From the NCBI GenBank assembly GCA_030761205.1, contig JAULJL010000010.1:3105001-3169000 (forward strand): DNA of 64,000 nucleotides, in the 5' to 3' direction. The notes below the pieces were generated by a model. The model made no database searches and was not told the DNA's origin. It was given only the letters and a program-made list of their open reading frames with translations. Shown piece after piece: positions 1-9,189 of the stretch (position 1 is its first letter; each line of letters starts with the position of its first letter). The position numbers and the translations under genes are program-made. The DNA is from Fremontodendron californicum. Its lineage: Eukaryota; Streptophyta; Magnoliopsida; Malvales; Malvaceae.

Positions 1-715
1 GTCAAAAACTCCCCTCCAAAGGAACCTTTTTCCCTTGAGCTGTTGAGCAATGGCTGACCTTTCTTTTTGGATCCATTATTAAGAAGAAGTAGTAACTGTT
101 CTATTAAATCCAATCCAATATATTGAATGATAAGAAAGCACCAAACAAAGGAGCCATGATTTGACTAATATTCTGATCAAAACTTTAACTGTCCCTTGAA
201 ATAAAAGATGGGTAAATGATCTTGAATTTTTTATAAAGTTGTCTACCATTTTTTGTTTTTATTTTTGCTTTGTGATTGTGTGATATCTGATCATAAATAG
301 CTTTTATTAGTATTATTTACTCATGTTGGGTAATATGGGCAGCAGCACTTTGTATTTGTCAATAAAGTAATATGAATCCAACATGTATCTCATGAAAAAG
401 CTAATTTGGTTTATGAAACAATATTATTCAATATGTAATCATCAAACAACAGTTTCATTCCAGGAATTATTCTTACTTTTATTTTATTTTTTTAAAAAAC
501 CCTTTGAAGTCGATAAACTTACGAAAATTTCAAAAAATATAAAATTGTGTAGGAAAAAAAAAAGTGATGATATCAAATATATTATAATTTATAACAATAT
601 ATACGCATGGAAGACTTTAACATCCTCAAATCTCCGGAGTAGGAGCTAATTAAAATGAGATTATTATCATTATAACAAGAAGTAAACGTTTTCACAACTA
701 ATGCATCAACTTCAA
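1..715. other. AT-rich intergenic DNA, nothing recognised
   Basis: No coding frame with a recognisable domain or splice-site pattern is visible on either strand. The longest frame (383-649, plus) is low-complexity and rich in Lys, Ile and Tyr, as expected by chance in AT-rich DNA. Confidence 0.6.
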
Positions 716-991
716 GTTCAGTTTTTTGAAATCCCGATTGCGATGCAAGTTTCAAACCATCCCATACTGCCTAAAGTTCAGCCATATAACAGTACTCGAA
801 TATAACCTAAGCTTTTGAAAAACCCTGCAATCCATGTCCCTTTATCATCGCATATAACTCCTCCAGCCCCTGCCAAGCCTGGGCTATTAATGGAGGCTCC
901 GTTAAAGTTTATTTTGAGCCATCCTGAGGTTGGTGGTTTCCATGCCACGGGGATAGAAGTGATGCCTGAGATTAAGCAAAAAGCTCGTACG

Positions 992-1265
992 TAAACTTGC
1001 ATTAGGTCGCGGTTTGAATTTTTTTATTTTGCTTGTTCAAGCCCAAGTTATTGTTCAGTTTATCATTAAAAAAAATAAAAAATTATTTTTATATTAATAT
1101 TTATATATTTTTATAATTAAATTTAAATAAAAAATAATATTTTATTTTATAAACAGTGATTTGGATTGAGCCGATTCAGTAAGGATCACAAAAACACTTG
1201 CCAAGTTTGACCTAGTACGGACCGGCCCTGACGGCTAGGCGGATTGCCCGGCCGATGGAGGTCTA
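992..1265 (-). mobile_element. hAT-type MITE, GGGCCGG-arm family, copy 1
   Basis: The ends read TAAACTTGCATTAGG at the left and GGTCTA at the right; compared with the 41511 copy this is the same family in reverse orientation. Arms contain GGCCGG and CCCGGCC runs around an AT-rich core. The flanks CTCGTACG (984-991) and CTCGTAAG (1266-1273) match at 7 of 8 bases, as expected for an aged hAT 8-bp target duplication. It lies inside the LINE. Confidence 0.65.
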
Positions 1266-1325
1266 CTCGTAAGCAAGGTGCAAGGCATGTTGCGACATAC
1301 GTACGTGTCTTTGAAAGATTGTGGG

Positions 1326-1830
1326 TAGGGGTGTTCAAACGGTTAATTCGGTTAATAACCGAACCGAATTACCATTAACTGAATTTGTTTTTTCATTAAC
1401 CGTTAACCAAACCGAAATGTTAAAACGGTGAATTAACCGAATCGAAATAATTTCGGTTAATTCGGTTAGTTTTTGAATTAACCGAAATAAAAACCTAATT
1501 TATTTTGCAACCTATTTTAATACATGATTTTATATCCAAATAATCTATCAAACCAACCAAAATTCAAAAGCAAAGCATAATAAAACTATTAAAATTCAAA
1601 TATCAAACATACTAAACAACTAAAAAAGCATGATAAAACATAATGAACATTACATAAGTCTCAAAACAAAGAATATTTCGGTTAATTTATGTAATTCGGT
1701 TATTTTAACCGAACCGAATTAACCGAAATATTCCAAAAACATTAACCGATAACCAAATCGAACTTTGTTCAGTTAACCGATTAACCGAACAAAAAAAAAA
1801 TCGATTAAAACCGAATAGTAAACACCCCTA
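1326..1830. mobile_element. hAT-type MITE with GGTTAATTCGGTTAA arms
   Basis: Termini are TAGGGGTGTTCAAACGGTT and, at the right end, AACACCCCTA, forming an inverted repeat. The flanks ATTGTGGG (1318-1325) and ATTATGGG (1831-1838) match at 7 of 8 bases, the length of a hAT target duplication. Both arms are built from many degenerate copies of AACCGAATTAACCG and its complement around an AT-rich middle. There is no transposase frame, so it would move only in trans. Confidence 0.75.
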
Positions 1831-2239
1831 ATTATGGGTTGCCAAAAGACAGCATTTCTAGAGAGCCGAATACACCAAAGGAGAAATGGAAAGAGGAAAA
1901 AAACCCAGGGAATATGCGGTGAAGGGATAAAATCTTTGGCAGCACAGTTAAGATGCAACCAAAGGATGAAATTTGCATTCAAAGATGCTTTAAGAACATT
2001 CAGGATAGGCCAGTGCTCCCAGAGGCGCTTAGTAACCGGATAGTCTCTAACCTCTCGTTTAGCATTGTTTCGGGTACAATTTTTGAGATTAAAAATTGCT
2101 TTTCATCGCAAAATGTAATGTTAAACAGATAAAAAAATTTGACATCTGCTGTTGAAACCATAATTTAAAAAGCCAAACCAAAAAGTCAAAAAATATAACT
2201 TTTGGGCTTTAAAAGCTTACTTTTGGATAAAATGACTTT

Positions 2240-2244
2240 ATTAT
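2240..2244. repeat. Target-site duplication ATTAT, left of copia-1
   Basis: The same five bases occur at 6668-6672 right of the element. The empty-site copy at 40 kb has them once. Five bases is the usual size for copia integrases. Confidence 0.9.
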
Positions 2245-2765
2245 TGTTGGAATATGGCTTGAATATGGCTCAAAGTCACCATAGGTGGCTTAGCACCAAT
2301 AATGGAGCTACCACTTGCACCACCAATAATGGAAGCTACCACTTGCAAATGGATGGTGGCTATGGTGGCTACCACTTGCAATGTGTTCACACCAAGATAG
2401 GTGGTGGATGGTGGCTATGGTGGCTGCCACTTGATGTATGTTCACACCTTGATATTATGGCTATAAATAGCCATGTAGAGTAAGAGAGAAAAAGAGTTGA
2501 GTTGAGTGAGTGTGAGTTAGAGCTAAAGTGTTGAAGCAATTACTCTGTGTTTATAGAGTAAATTCGGTATTGTGTTGAGTTGTGAGTTCAGTGCTTGTGT
2601 AGCACCTTGAATTCTGTATTTGTTTGTACTCCATCTCCATTAATACAAAGCTTCAAGCTCCTCCTCCCGTGGACGTAGGCATATTGGCCGAACCACGTAA
2701 AATATCGGTGTTTTTTCAGTGTGTTTAAATCGGTTTTAGTAATATCTATTCGCTTTCGCACAACA
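2245..2765 (+). repeat. 5' LTR of copia-1 (521 bp)
   Basis: Begins TGTTGGAATATGG and ends CGCACAACA, with the standard TG...CA ends. A TATAAATA box at 2462-2469 probably marks the U3 promoter. The right LTR differs at G2420 versus A6322 and T2756 versus C6658. Confidence 0.93.
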
Positions 2766-2768
2766 AAT

Positions 2769-2780
2769 TGGTATCAGAGC
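2769..2780 (+). other. Primer-binding site of copia-1 (initiator tRNA-Met)
   Basis: TGGTATCAGAGC lies three bases after the left LTR and is complementary to the 3' end of plant initiator tRNA-Met, the usual primer for copia elements. Confidence 0.92.
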
Positions 2781-2899
2781 CAATTTTTACGTAAAACCAA
2801 GTTTGTTCGATTCTGTCCGTTTTTCAAAAGTGCTCCAATTTGTGTTTTGAAAATACCAGGTTGAAGAGGTCGTCGAGAGGAGTGCAGCAGAATCAACCG

Positions 2900-3090
2900 G
2901 AGATCCACGCGCCGCCAGAAGAGGAGCTCACGCGCCCCACGCGCCCACGCGCCGCACGCGCCTCTGGAGGTTGAAGACGCGTGAAACCCACGCGCCCCAC
3001 GCGCCGCACGCGCCAGCCAGAGGTTGAAGACGCGTGGGCCTCACGCGCCCCACGCGCCCCACGCGCCGGTGAGCCAGTAGCCTCCACGCG
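2900..3090 (+). repeat. GC-rich CACGCGCC minisatellite in the copia-1 leader
   Basis: Tandem degenerate copies of CACGCGCC(C/G) separated by spacers such as TGGAGGTTGAAGACG fill the untranslated leader between the primer-binding site and gag. The block is far richer in GC and CpG than the DNA around it. Confidence 0.85.
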
Positions 3091-3356
3091 CCGCCGTAGC
3101 TCCGACCAACTTTTTCGGGCCATTTTTTGAGCCGTTTCAGAACACTATTCCGAGACTTTTCCGAGCCGGTTGAGCTAAACCGAGTCCATTTCGAGCCACC
3201 TGCAGCAGAATATTCGCAGAATATTCACCGTGTGTCCAAAATTTACACAGTTGGACCCGTTCCTGACTATTTCGACTATTCCGGACTCAACCGCGGCATC
3301 CGTTTTTCCATACAGGTAACGGAAAAACTCTGAGTTGGTAATTTTGTTTTATTACC

Positions 3357-4652
3357 ATGGCAGAATCATTAGAGACACATGAAACAACCAGCAGCGCACC
3401 ATCAAGTTCTTACATCAGAAAGAACTCGATAACCACTGCAAAGTTCGAGGTGGAGAAATTTGATGGCACCAACAACTTTGGCATGTGGCAGTGCGAAGTT
3501 CAGGATCTGTTATTCCGAGAGGGTTCACATATCGCTCTGGAAGACAGACCCAGAGATATTTCAGAAGATGACTGGAAATTTGTCAACCGTCAGGCTTGTG
3601 GCACAATCCGGTTATGCCTAGCCAAGGACCAGAAGTACTTTGTCATGAAAGAGAATAATGCAAAAACTCTCTGGAAACAACTTGAGGACAAGTACATGAC
3701 AAAAAGCATGGAGAACAGACTCTATCTGAAGAAGAAGCTGTTCCGCTTCCAGTATATGCAAGGTATCACCATGCAGGAGCATCTAGTAAGTTTTAACAAA
3801 ATCCTCGCTGATCTTGAAAATCTAGATGCAAATATCTCTGATGAAGATAAGGCTCTTACTCTGTTAAATTCCTTGCCTGATAGCTATGATCATTTAACCA
3901 CTACACTGTTGTATGGTAAAAATGATATAGAATATGTTAATGTTAGTAATGCTCTGGTGAATAATGAGTATCGGAAAAAGGATCAGCATGATCACCAGAA
4001 TACTACACCAGAAGCTTTAACTGTGTACAGAGGCAGGACGAACAACCAAGGAGCCGGAGAAAACAAGCGAGGTAAATCCCGCTCAAAGAGGGGATCATCA
4101 AGAACACGACTCTCAAGGGACGAGTGTGCCTTTTGCCATGAGAAAGGGCACTGGAGGAATAACTGTCCTAACATGGAGAAGTCGACTGTGAATGTAGCTC
4201 AAGAATCTGAGGGAGAGGAAGACTCTGCATTTACGATTTCCACAACAACACACTCTTCAGATCAATGGATTCTGGATTCCGGATGTTCCTACCACATGTG
4301 TCCGAACCGGAAGTGGTTCTCAAACTTCAAGGAGTTTGATGGAGGGATTGTCCATATGAGCAATGACAATACTTGTCACACTAGAGGCATCGGAACGATC
4401 CGACTAAAAATGCATGACGGTACAATCAGACAACTTACAGACGTAAGGTATGTCCCTGATCTCAAGAAGAACCTCATATCACTGGGGGTCTTAGACTCAA
4501 ATGGTTACAAGGTGACCATTCAGAATGGAGTCTTGAGAGTTGTACGTGGAGCATTCTTAGCAATGAAGGGTTATATGAAGGGAAATCTGTATCTCCTTGA
4601 CAGAGAAACCGTGACAGGCAGAGCAGCAGCCTCTCACAGAATGATGGGATAA
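3357..4652 (+). pseudogene. Gag-protease of copia-1, truncated before integrase
   Basis: The frame starts at an ATG in good context (ACCATGG) and runs 431 residues. The N-terminal two thirds is a copia Gag of the UBN2 type (KFDGTNNFGMWQ near the start; NSLPDSYDHL). A CCHC zinc knuckle (CAFCHEKGHWRNNC) begins at residue 257, and the protease motif ILDSGCSYHM follows at about residue 306; DSGA is usual, so this DSGC is slightly odd. The frame stops shortly after the protease because a deletion joins it to the far end of integrase. Gag and protease could still be made, and Gag could package RNA, but no integrase or RT follows in frame. Confidence 0.88.
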
Positions 4653-5810
4653 TCCGACACTTCACTGTTCCTGGCACTCCCCAGTAGAATGGAGTTGCAG
4701 AAAGGATGAACTGAACTTTGGTTGATAAAGTTCGCTGCATGTTATCCCAGTCAGGCTTGAGCAAAGCATTTTTGGCGGAGGCTTTATTGTACGCCTCCCA
4801 CATTATCAACAGACTACCCTCCACCGCAATTGATGGGAAAACTCCCATAGAGGTGTGGTCCGGACATTCTGCCACTGGTTATGATTGGCTTCGTAGTTAC
4901 GAATGCAAAACTGGATCCTAGAGCCAAGAAAGCTGTCTTCATGGGCTTTAGTGAAGGAGTAAAGGCATTCCGACTGTGGAACCTTGAGTCAAAGAAAGTC
5001 ATCGTAAGCCGAGATGTTGCCTTTGACAAATCTGTAATGCTGAAACTGTCAACTCCAGAGAATGTGAACCAAGATTCTCTAAAGCAGGTGGAGTTTGAAT
5101 CAGAAGATGCTGGTCAAAATTCCGATGAATCTGAACCAGAATCTGATGACACCTTAACTGAAGTGGAGGAGTCATCACCAGAAATCTTTCAGCAACCTGA
5201 ATCAGTTGCCACCAGTAGACCGAATAGACATATTCGGAAACCTGCTTGGTACACAGACATGGTGGCATACGCCCTTCCAGTAATTGATGATGATGTTCCG
5301 ATCAATTACAAAGAAGCTGTAAACAGCCCTGAGCATGCCCAGTGGAAGGAGGCGATGGATGAAGAGATGACATCACTTCATCAAAATCAGACTTGGAAGT
5401 TGGTTCCACTTCCAACACTCAAAAGATCAATTGGGTGCAAATGGGTCTTTGCCAAAAATGGAGAGTGCTACCGGCAAAGACAGCATCAGATACAAAGCCA
5501 GATTGGTAGCCAAAGGTTAGGCTCAAAAAGAAGGAATAGACTACAATGAGGTATTTTTCACCTTTTGTTAAGCATGCATCTATTCGGATCTTATTGGCTT
5601 TAGTAGCACTGTATAACCTAGAGATAGTTCAACTTGATGTAAAAACTGCATTCCTCCATGGTTCCTTAGAGGAGAAAATTTGTATGACTCAACCAGATGG
5701 TTTTGGAGTCCCCGGTCGCAAAGATTACAAAAGCAAGTTGAACCGATCACTGTATGGTCTGAAACAATCCCGTGACAGCTGTACAAACGGTTGGACTGTT
5801 TCATGACAGG
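4653..5810 (+). pseudogene. Integrase and RT remnants of copia-1
   Basis: After the gag-protease stop, the sequence resumes in the C-terminal integrase core with HFTVPGTPQ, a TAG where Q is expected, then NGVAERMN, a TGA where R is expected, and ASHIINRLPSTA. Both stops fit C-to-T changes (CAG to TAG, CGA to TGA). A further frame (4881-5549) carries the integrase tail and the start of RT (INYKEAVNSPEHAQWKEAMD). It is frameshifted near 5460, and RT resumes at 5546-5806 (QLDVKTAFLHGSLEEKI, RSLYGLKQS). The YVDD region and RNase H are deleted. Not functional. Confidence 0.88.
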
Positions 5811-6136
5811 ATGAAAAGTACACACACAGTCAATTTGATCACTGTGTTTATTTCCGGAAACTTCAAGATGGATCATTTGTCTATCTGCTGAAAAAGGCAA
5901 GGTGGAGATCGACAGGCTGAAGGCTCAACTGAGCTCAGAGTTCGAGATGATCTTGGAGAAGCTAAGAAAATTCTTGGTAAGGAGATTAGAATAGACAGAA
6001 AAATTGACTCAGGCTCAGTGCATTGATGGATCATGCCAATGCAGTAGGTGCCCTGATGTGTGTAATGGTGTACATGACACCTGAAGGAGAAAGGAGGAAG
6101 CTCTGATCTGTGAATTCTCTCTGTGGATTCTCGTCA

Positions 6137-6146
6137 AGGTGGAGAT
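6137..6146 (+). other. Polypurine tract of copia-1
   Basis: AAGGTGGAGA-type purine run directly before the right LTR, where plus-strand DNA synthesis would start. Confidence 0.75.
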
Positions 6147-6667
6147 TGTTGGAATATGGCTTGAATATGGCTCAAAGTCACCATAGGTGGCTTAGCACCA
6201 ATAATGGAGCTACCACTTGCACCACCAATAATGGAAGCTACCACTTGCAAATGGATGGTGGCTATGGTGGCTACCACTTGCAATGTGTTCACACCAAGAT
6301 AGGTGGTGGATGGTGGCTATGATGGCTGCCACTTGATGTATGTTCACACCTTGATATTATGGCTATAAATAGCCATGTAGAGTAAGAGAGAAAAAGAGTT
6401 GAGTTGAGTGAGTGTGAGTTAGAGCTAAAGTGTTGAAGCAATTACTCTGTGTTTATAGAGTAAATTCGGTATTGTGTTGAGTTGTGAGTTCAGTGCTTGT
6501 GTAGCACCTTGAATTCTGTATTTGTTTGTACTCCATCTCCATTAATACAAAGCTTCAAGCTCCTCCTCCCGTGGACGTAGGCATATTGGCCGAACCACGT
6601 AAAATATCGGTGTTTTTTCAGTGTGTTTAAATCGGTTTTAGTAATATCTATTCGCTTCCGCACAACA
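6147..6667 (+). repeat. 3' LTR of copia-1 (521 bp)
   Basis: Same length as the left LTR with two substitutions (99.6 percent identity by direct comparison). TATAAATA recurs near 6364. ATTAT (6668-6672) follows it. Confidence 0.93.
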
Positions 6668-7204
6668 ATTATCCTCACATCTCTACACTTTTATTATTTT
6701 AAACATATTTTTTTGACATTTCAATTTCCTACAACATTTTTTCACAGCAATGCTAAACACTTAAAAAATTTAAATCACACTTTTTCACCACACTTTATAA
6801 ACATTTTTTTTTCAACTCAAATTTTTTTCAACAACAATACTAAACTAGCCTTAAGAATATGGGTACAAGTTTCAGGGTCGGAGAAGTATAAGGGGCATGT
6901 ATTAATTAGGCACAGTCAAGTTTCTTTGAGCCAAAACACTTTTCGCTAATAATCTTTCATGGCAGCACTTCCAAAGGAAGAATTGGGCTTTTGAACAAAG
7001 ATTTCTAACCCAAGGACCATTAATCAACTTGAAAGTCGGCAGGGTTCCTGTTACATGCCAGTTCATAGCTACGTAAAAGTTTAATGTTTGAAAAAGGACC
7101 AGGATATTATTAGATGAATTATCAGTCTACGAAAAAGGAATAGCATGCAGCACGTTCATGATATCATTAGGCAAACAAAGAGAAATATATTAAGACTCCC
7201 TGGC

Positions 7205-7633
7205 TAGGGGTGTGGAGGAAGTCGGTTTACCGACAATATCGATTGAAATCGACTCTCATTCGGTTTATTCGATTATGATTTTCATCGATTAGTAAGTTCG
7301 GTTTAAGTATGTCTATTCGACCGGTGTGCGATTTATTTTTCTCAATTTGAACTAATCGAAAAAATCGATATTTAATTAAAATAAATAAAATTATTTTTAT
7401 TTAAATTCATACCCATTATTCAAAAGCCAAATAATCATAAGCCCCATAACCCCTTGCCATCTCTACCCAATCAAAATAGGATGAAATCGACTAAACCGAG
7501 TGAACCAAACTGATTATGTTTGGTTCGGTTAGTTTTGTTTGAAAACTCTATATCGATTGCTTCGACCGATTTCTTGAATGCATTTAATTTAATCGATTAT
7601 CTATATTTTAAAATCGAACCGATCGAATCCCTA
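7205..7633. mobile_element. Degenerate hAT-type MITE with ATCGATT arms
   Basis: Starts TAGGGGTGTGGAGG and ends AATCCCTA. Arms hold repeated degenerate TCGGTT and ATCGATT motifs around an AT-rich core, the design of the 1326-1830 element. I see no matching target duplication, so the limits are approximate. It separates LINE pieces at 6855-7204 and 7634-7790. Confidence 0.55.
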
Positions 7634-8610
7634 ACTTCTCAAAAGCATATCTGACAGTCAAGCTCAATTCCCCATAATGCAGAGGGCCATGTAGAAGGCC
7701 ACGCAAAAGTCCCAATCCTGTCCAATTATCCTCCCAGAAGTCGATGTTTGAGCCATTATACACGACCCTTCTAAAGCAAAGATAGAGGTAAATGATAAGG
7801 CCGATATTATTACCCCAGAAAAGGTTGGGAAATTTGGACTTGACCGAGACAGGAGTCAGGGAAGAAAAGTCTATCGTTATCCTTCTAAGTTCTATGTAAC
7901 TACTTACTCTATCTCTAGTCAAACCTCTCACATCATATCAATTATTTGAATACATTTTTAATAAAACATTTTGTATTAATTAATGCAACAGATTTCTTTA
8001 ATTCTTTTCCTTATTATTGTCTGGGCCAATTTTGGAACTGTGAAGTGTGGAAAAAAAAAAATTCATGCAAGCACATGGGTTTGGGCTGCAAGCTGGGCGT
8101 ATGAGGCCTGTGAAGCAGCTTGTTGGCATAGGAGAACTAGTACCAAAGCCCTCTTAGGCCCTTTAAAGTTTGTCTAGACTTTGAACTTTGCCCTATGGTC
8201 ACAAGTCTGGTGGGGAGCAAATTTGAGCTCTCAAAATGAAAATGTTGAGCTTAAGTTGTCTTAATTTGGGACCATAATATAATACTCTCTCTGGTAAAAG
8301 AAAAAAAAAATTGGTGTAATATGATTTGTTGTTAAAGTGTTATTTGCACTAACGTTTTCACAATCAGAATTTCCCTTAAAAGTATTTTATTGAACATGAA
8401 ATGCTAGTTTAGTAAGCTTTACTTCTTTCACTACCTACCTGTTGTAATCTGTGCTTAACCCCTTCTTAGTTGTTTGTATTAACCAAAGCGACCTATAACA
8501 GTATCTAGCTTAAGCTTAGTTTTTATTCATTAATAATTTTTATAGATATATTTCCTTTTTCAGGGATGGCTTGATAGCTTAACAAAATTTAAATCTAAAA
8601 AAACCCAAAT

Positions 8611-8735
8611 TTTAGCCTAATTGGTTCATGCAGTCACCTTTAAAAGATGACATCCATTCATCCAATAAATTTGGAGTTCAAATTTTAACATTTATAATCT
8701 TTTTTTTTATTCTCAAATTAAGACTTCTTTTATAT
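8611..8735 (+). repeat. tRNA-derived SINE relic, copy 1
   Basis: TAGCCTAATTGGTTCATGC resembles a pol III A box and GGAGTTCAAATTTTAAC a decayed B box, followed by ATTTATAATC and a T-rich tail. It aligns with the reverse of 61262-61391 and 42393-42520 and with 17984-18112. Confidence 0.5.
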
Positions 8736-8739
8736 CAAA

Positions 8740-9185
8740 AAATTATAAAACGTGAAATCCTAAATAATATCTCCTAGAAGAAAGGTACTCCATGATGTTT
8801 AGTATTGTTTCATAATTCATATCAACTTAGTTTTGAACTGTTGCAAATTGGGATCCTATTTTAGTTTAAGATGGGATACTTTTGCAGGATACGAGAACTT
8901 TGGTCAAGAAACTTAGCAACCTAACATTCATTTTTTTTTCCTTCACTTGTTGAAAAAAGAAACGATCTAGCAGAGCCTCCACCTTTCAGGGAACAAAATA
9001 TGGGCAGTGAATCTCTCTTACAAATCAATCTCCGGGCTATTCAAATATGCCTCATTCCATTTGCTCGAAAAATACAAGTGGTAAAACCAGCTAGAAAAAG
9101 TCGTTTCTAATCTCCTACTGTCATTTTGAGAGAATTTTACAAAAGCCAGACAAGGCATGCTCCAAATTCTTGCTAAGGCATAACC
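8740..9185. other. Intergenic DNA 3' of the NPY gene
   Basis: Downstream flank and probable 3' untranslated region of the minus-strand NPY gene. No other gene is visible. Confidence 0.5.
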
Positions 9186-9189
9186 TGAA

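Larger units (their letters stand above)
2245..6667 (+). mobile_element. Defective Ty1/copia LTR retrotransposon (copia-1)
   Basis: A 4423-bp element with two 521-bp LTRs, a primer-binding site, a gag-protease frame and remnants of integrase and reverse transcriptase. It inserted into a Tourist-like MITE with the 5-bp duplication ATTAT. The motif order (zinc knuckle, protease, integrase, RT) and residues resemble the Tork/Tnt1 group. Large deletions remove the integrase zinc-binding part and its two catalytic Asp, the RT active site and RNase H, so it cannot move on its own. The LTRs differ at only two bases. Confidence 0.93.
2051..6851. mobile_element. Tourist-like (PIF/Harbinger) MITE interrupted by a copia element
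   Basis: Positions 2051-2244 and 6668-6851 together match the uninterrupted copy at 40172-40563 almost along its full length, with ends CCTCTCGTTTAGCATTG and TGCTAAACTAGCC-like. The 40 kb copy supplies the empty site for the copia insertion. On the outside a 3-bp TAA flanks both ends (2048-2050 and 6852-6854), and removing the unit rejoins the LINE reading frame (CTHIL followed by RDYP), which supports the limits. Confidence 0.75.
720..7930 (-). mobile_element. Decayed LINE (non-LTR retrotransposon), split by nested insertions
   Basis: Read on the minus strand, LINE pieces appear in the right order once other elements are removed. At 7634-7790 there is a WEDNWTG-type segment. At 6855-7204 there is a zf-RVT segment (FLWKCCHERLLAKS, then CTHIL). 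At 1831-2050 the linker contains WLHLNCAAKD and FLLWCIRLSRNAVF. A short piece is at 1266-1325, and at about 735-991 there is an RNase H-like segment (WKPPTSGWLKINFNGAS, AGAGGVICDDKGTW). The gaps are filled by MITEs at 992-1265, 1326-1830 and 7205-7633 and by a Tourist-like MITE at 2051-6851 holding a copia element. Stop codons and frameshifts show the LINE is dead. Its reverse transcriptase core is not seen; the 5' limit beyond 7790 is uncertain. Confidence 0.75.

Noticed and set aside
1834..2043. 69-codon plus-strand frame
   Set aside because: It lies opposite the LINE linker segment, which is clearly coding-derived on the minus strand.
2893..3123. Minus-strand frame with Arg/Ala/Gly repeats
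   Set aside because: It is the reverse reading of the GC-rich CACGCGCC array in the copia-1 leader.
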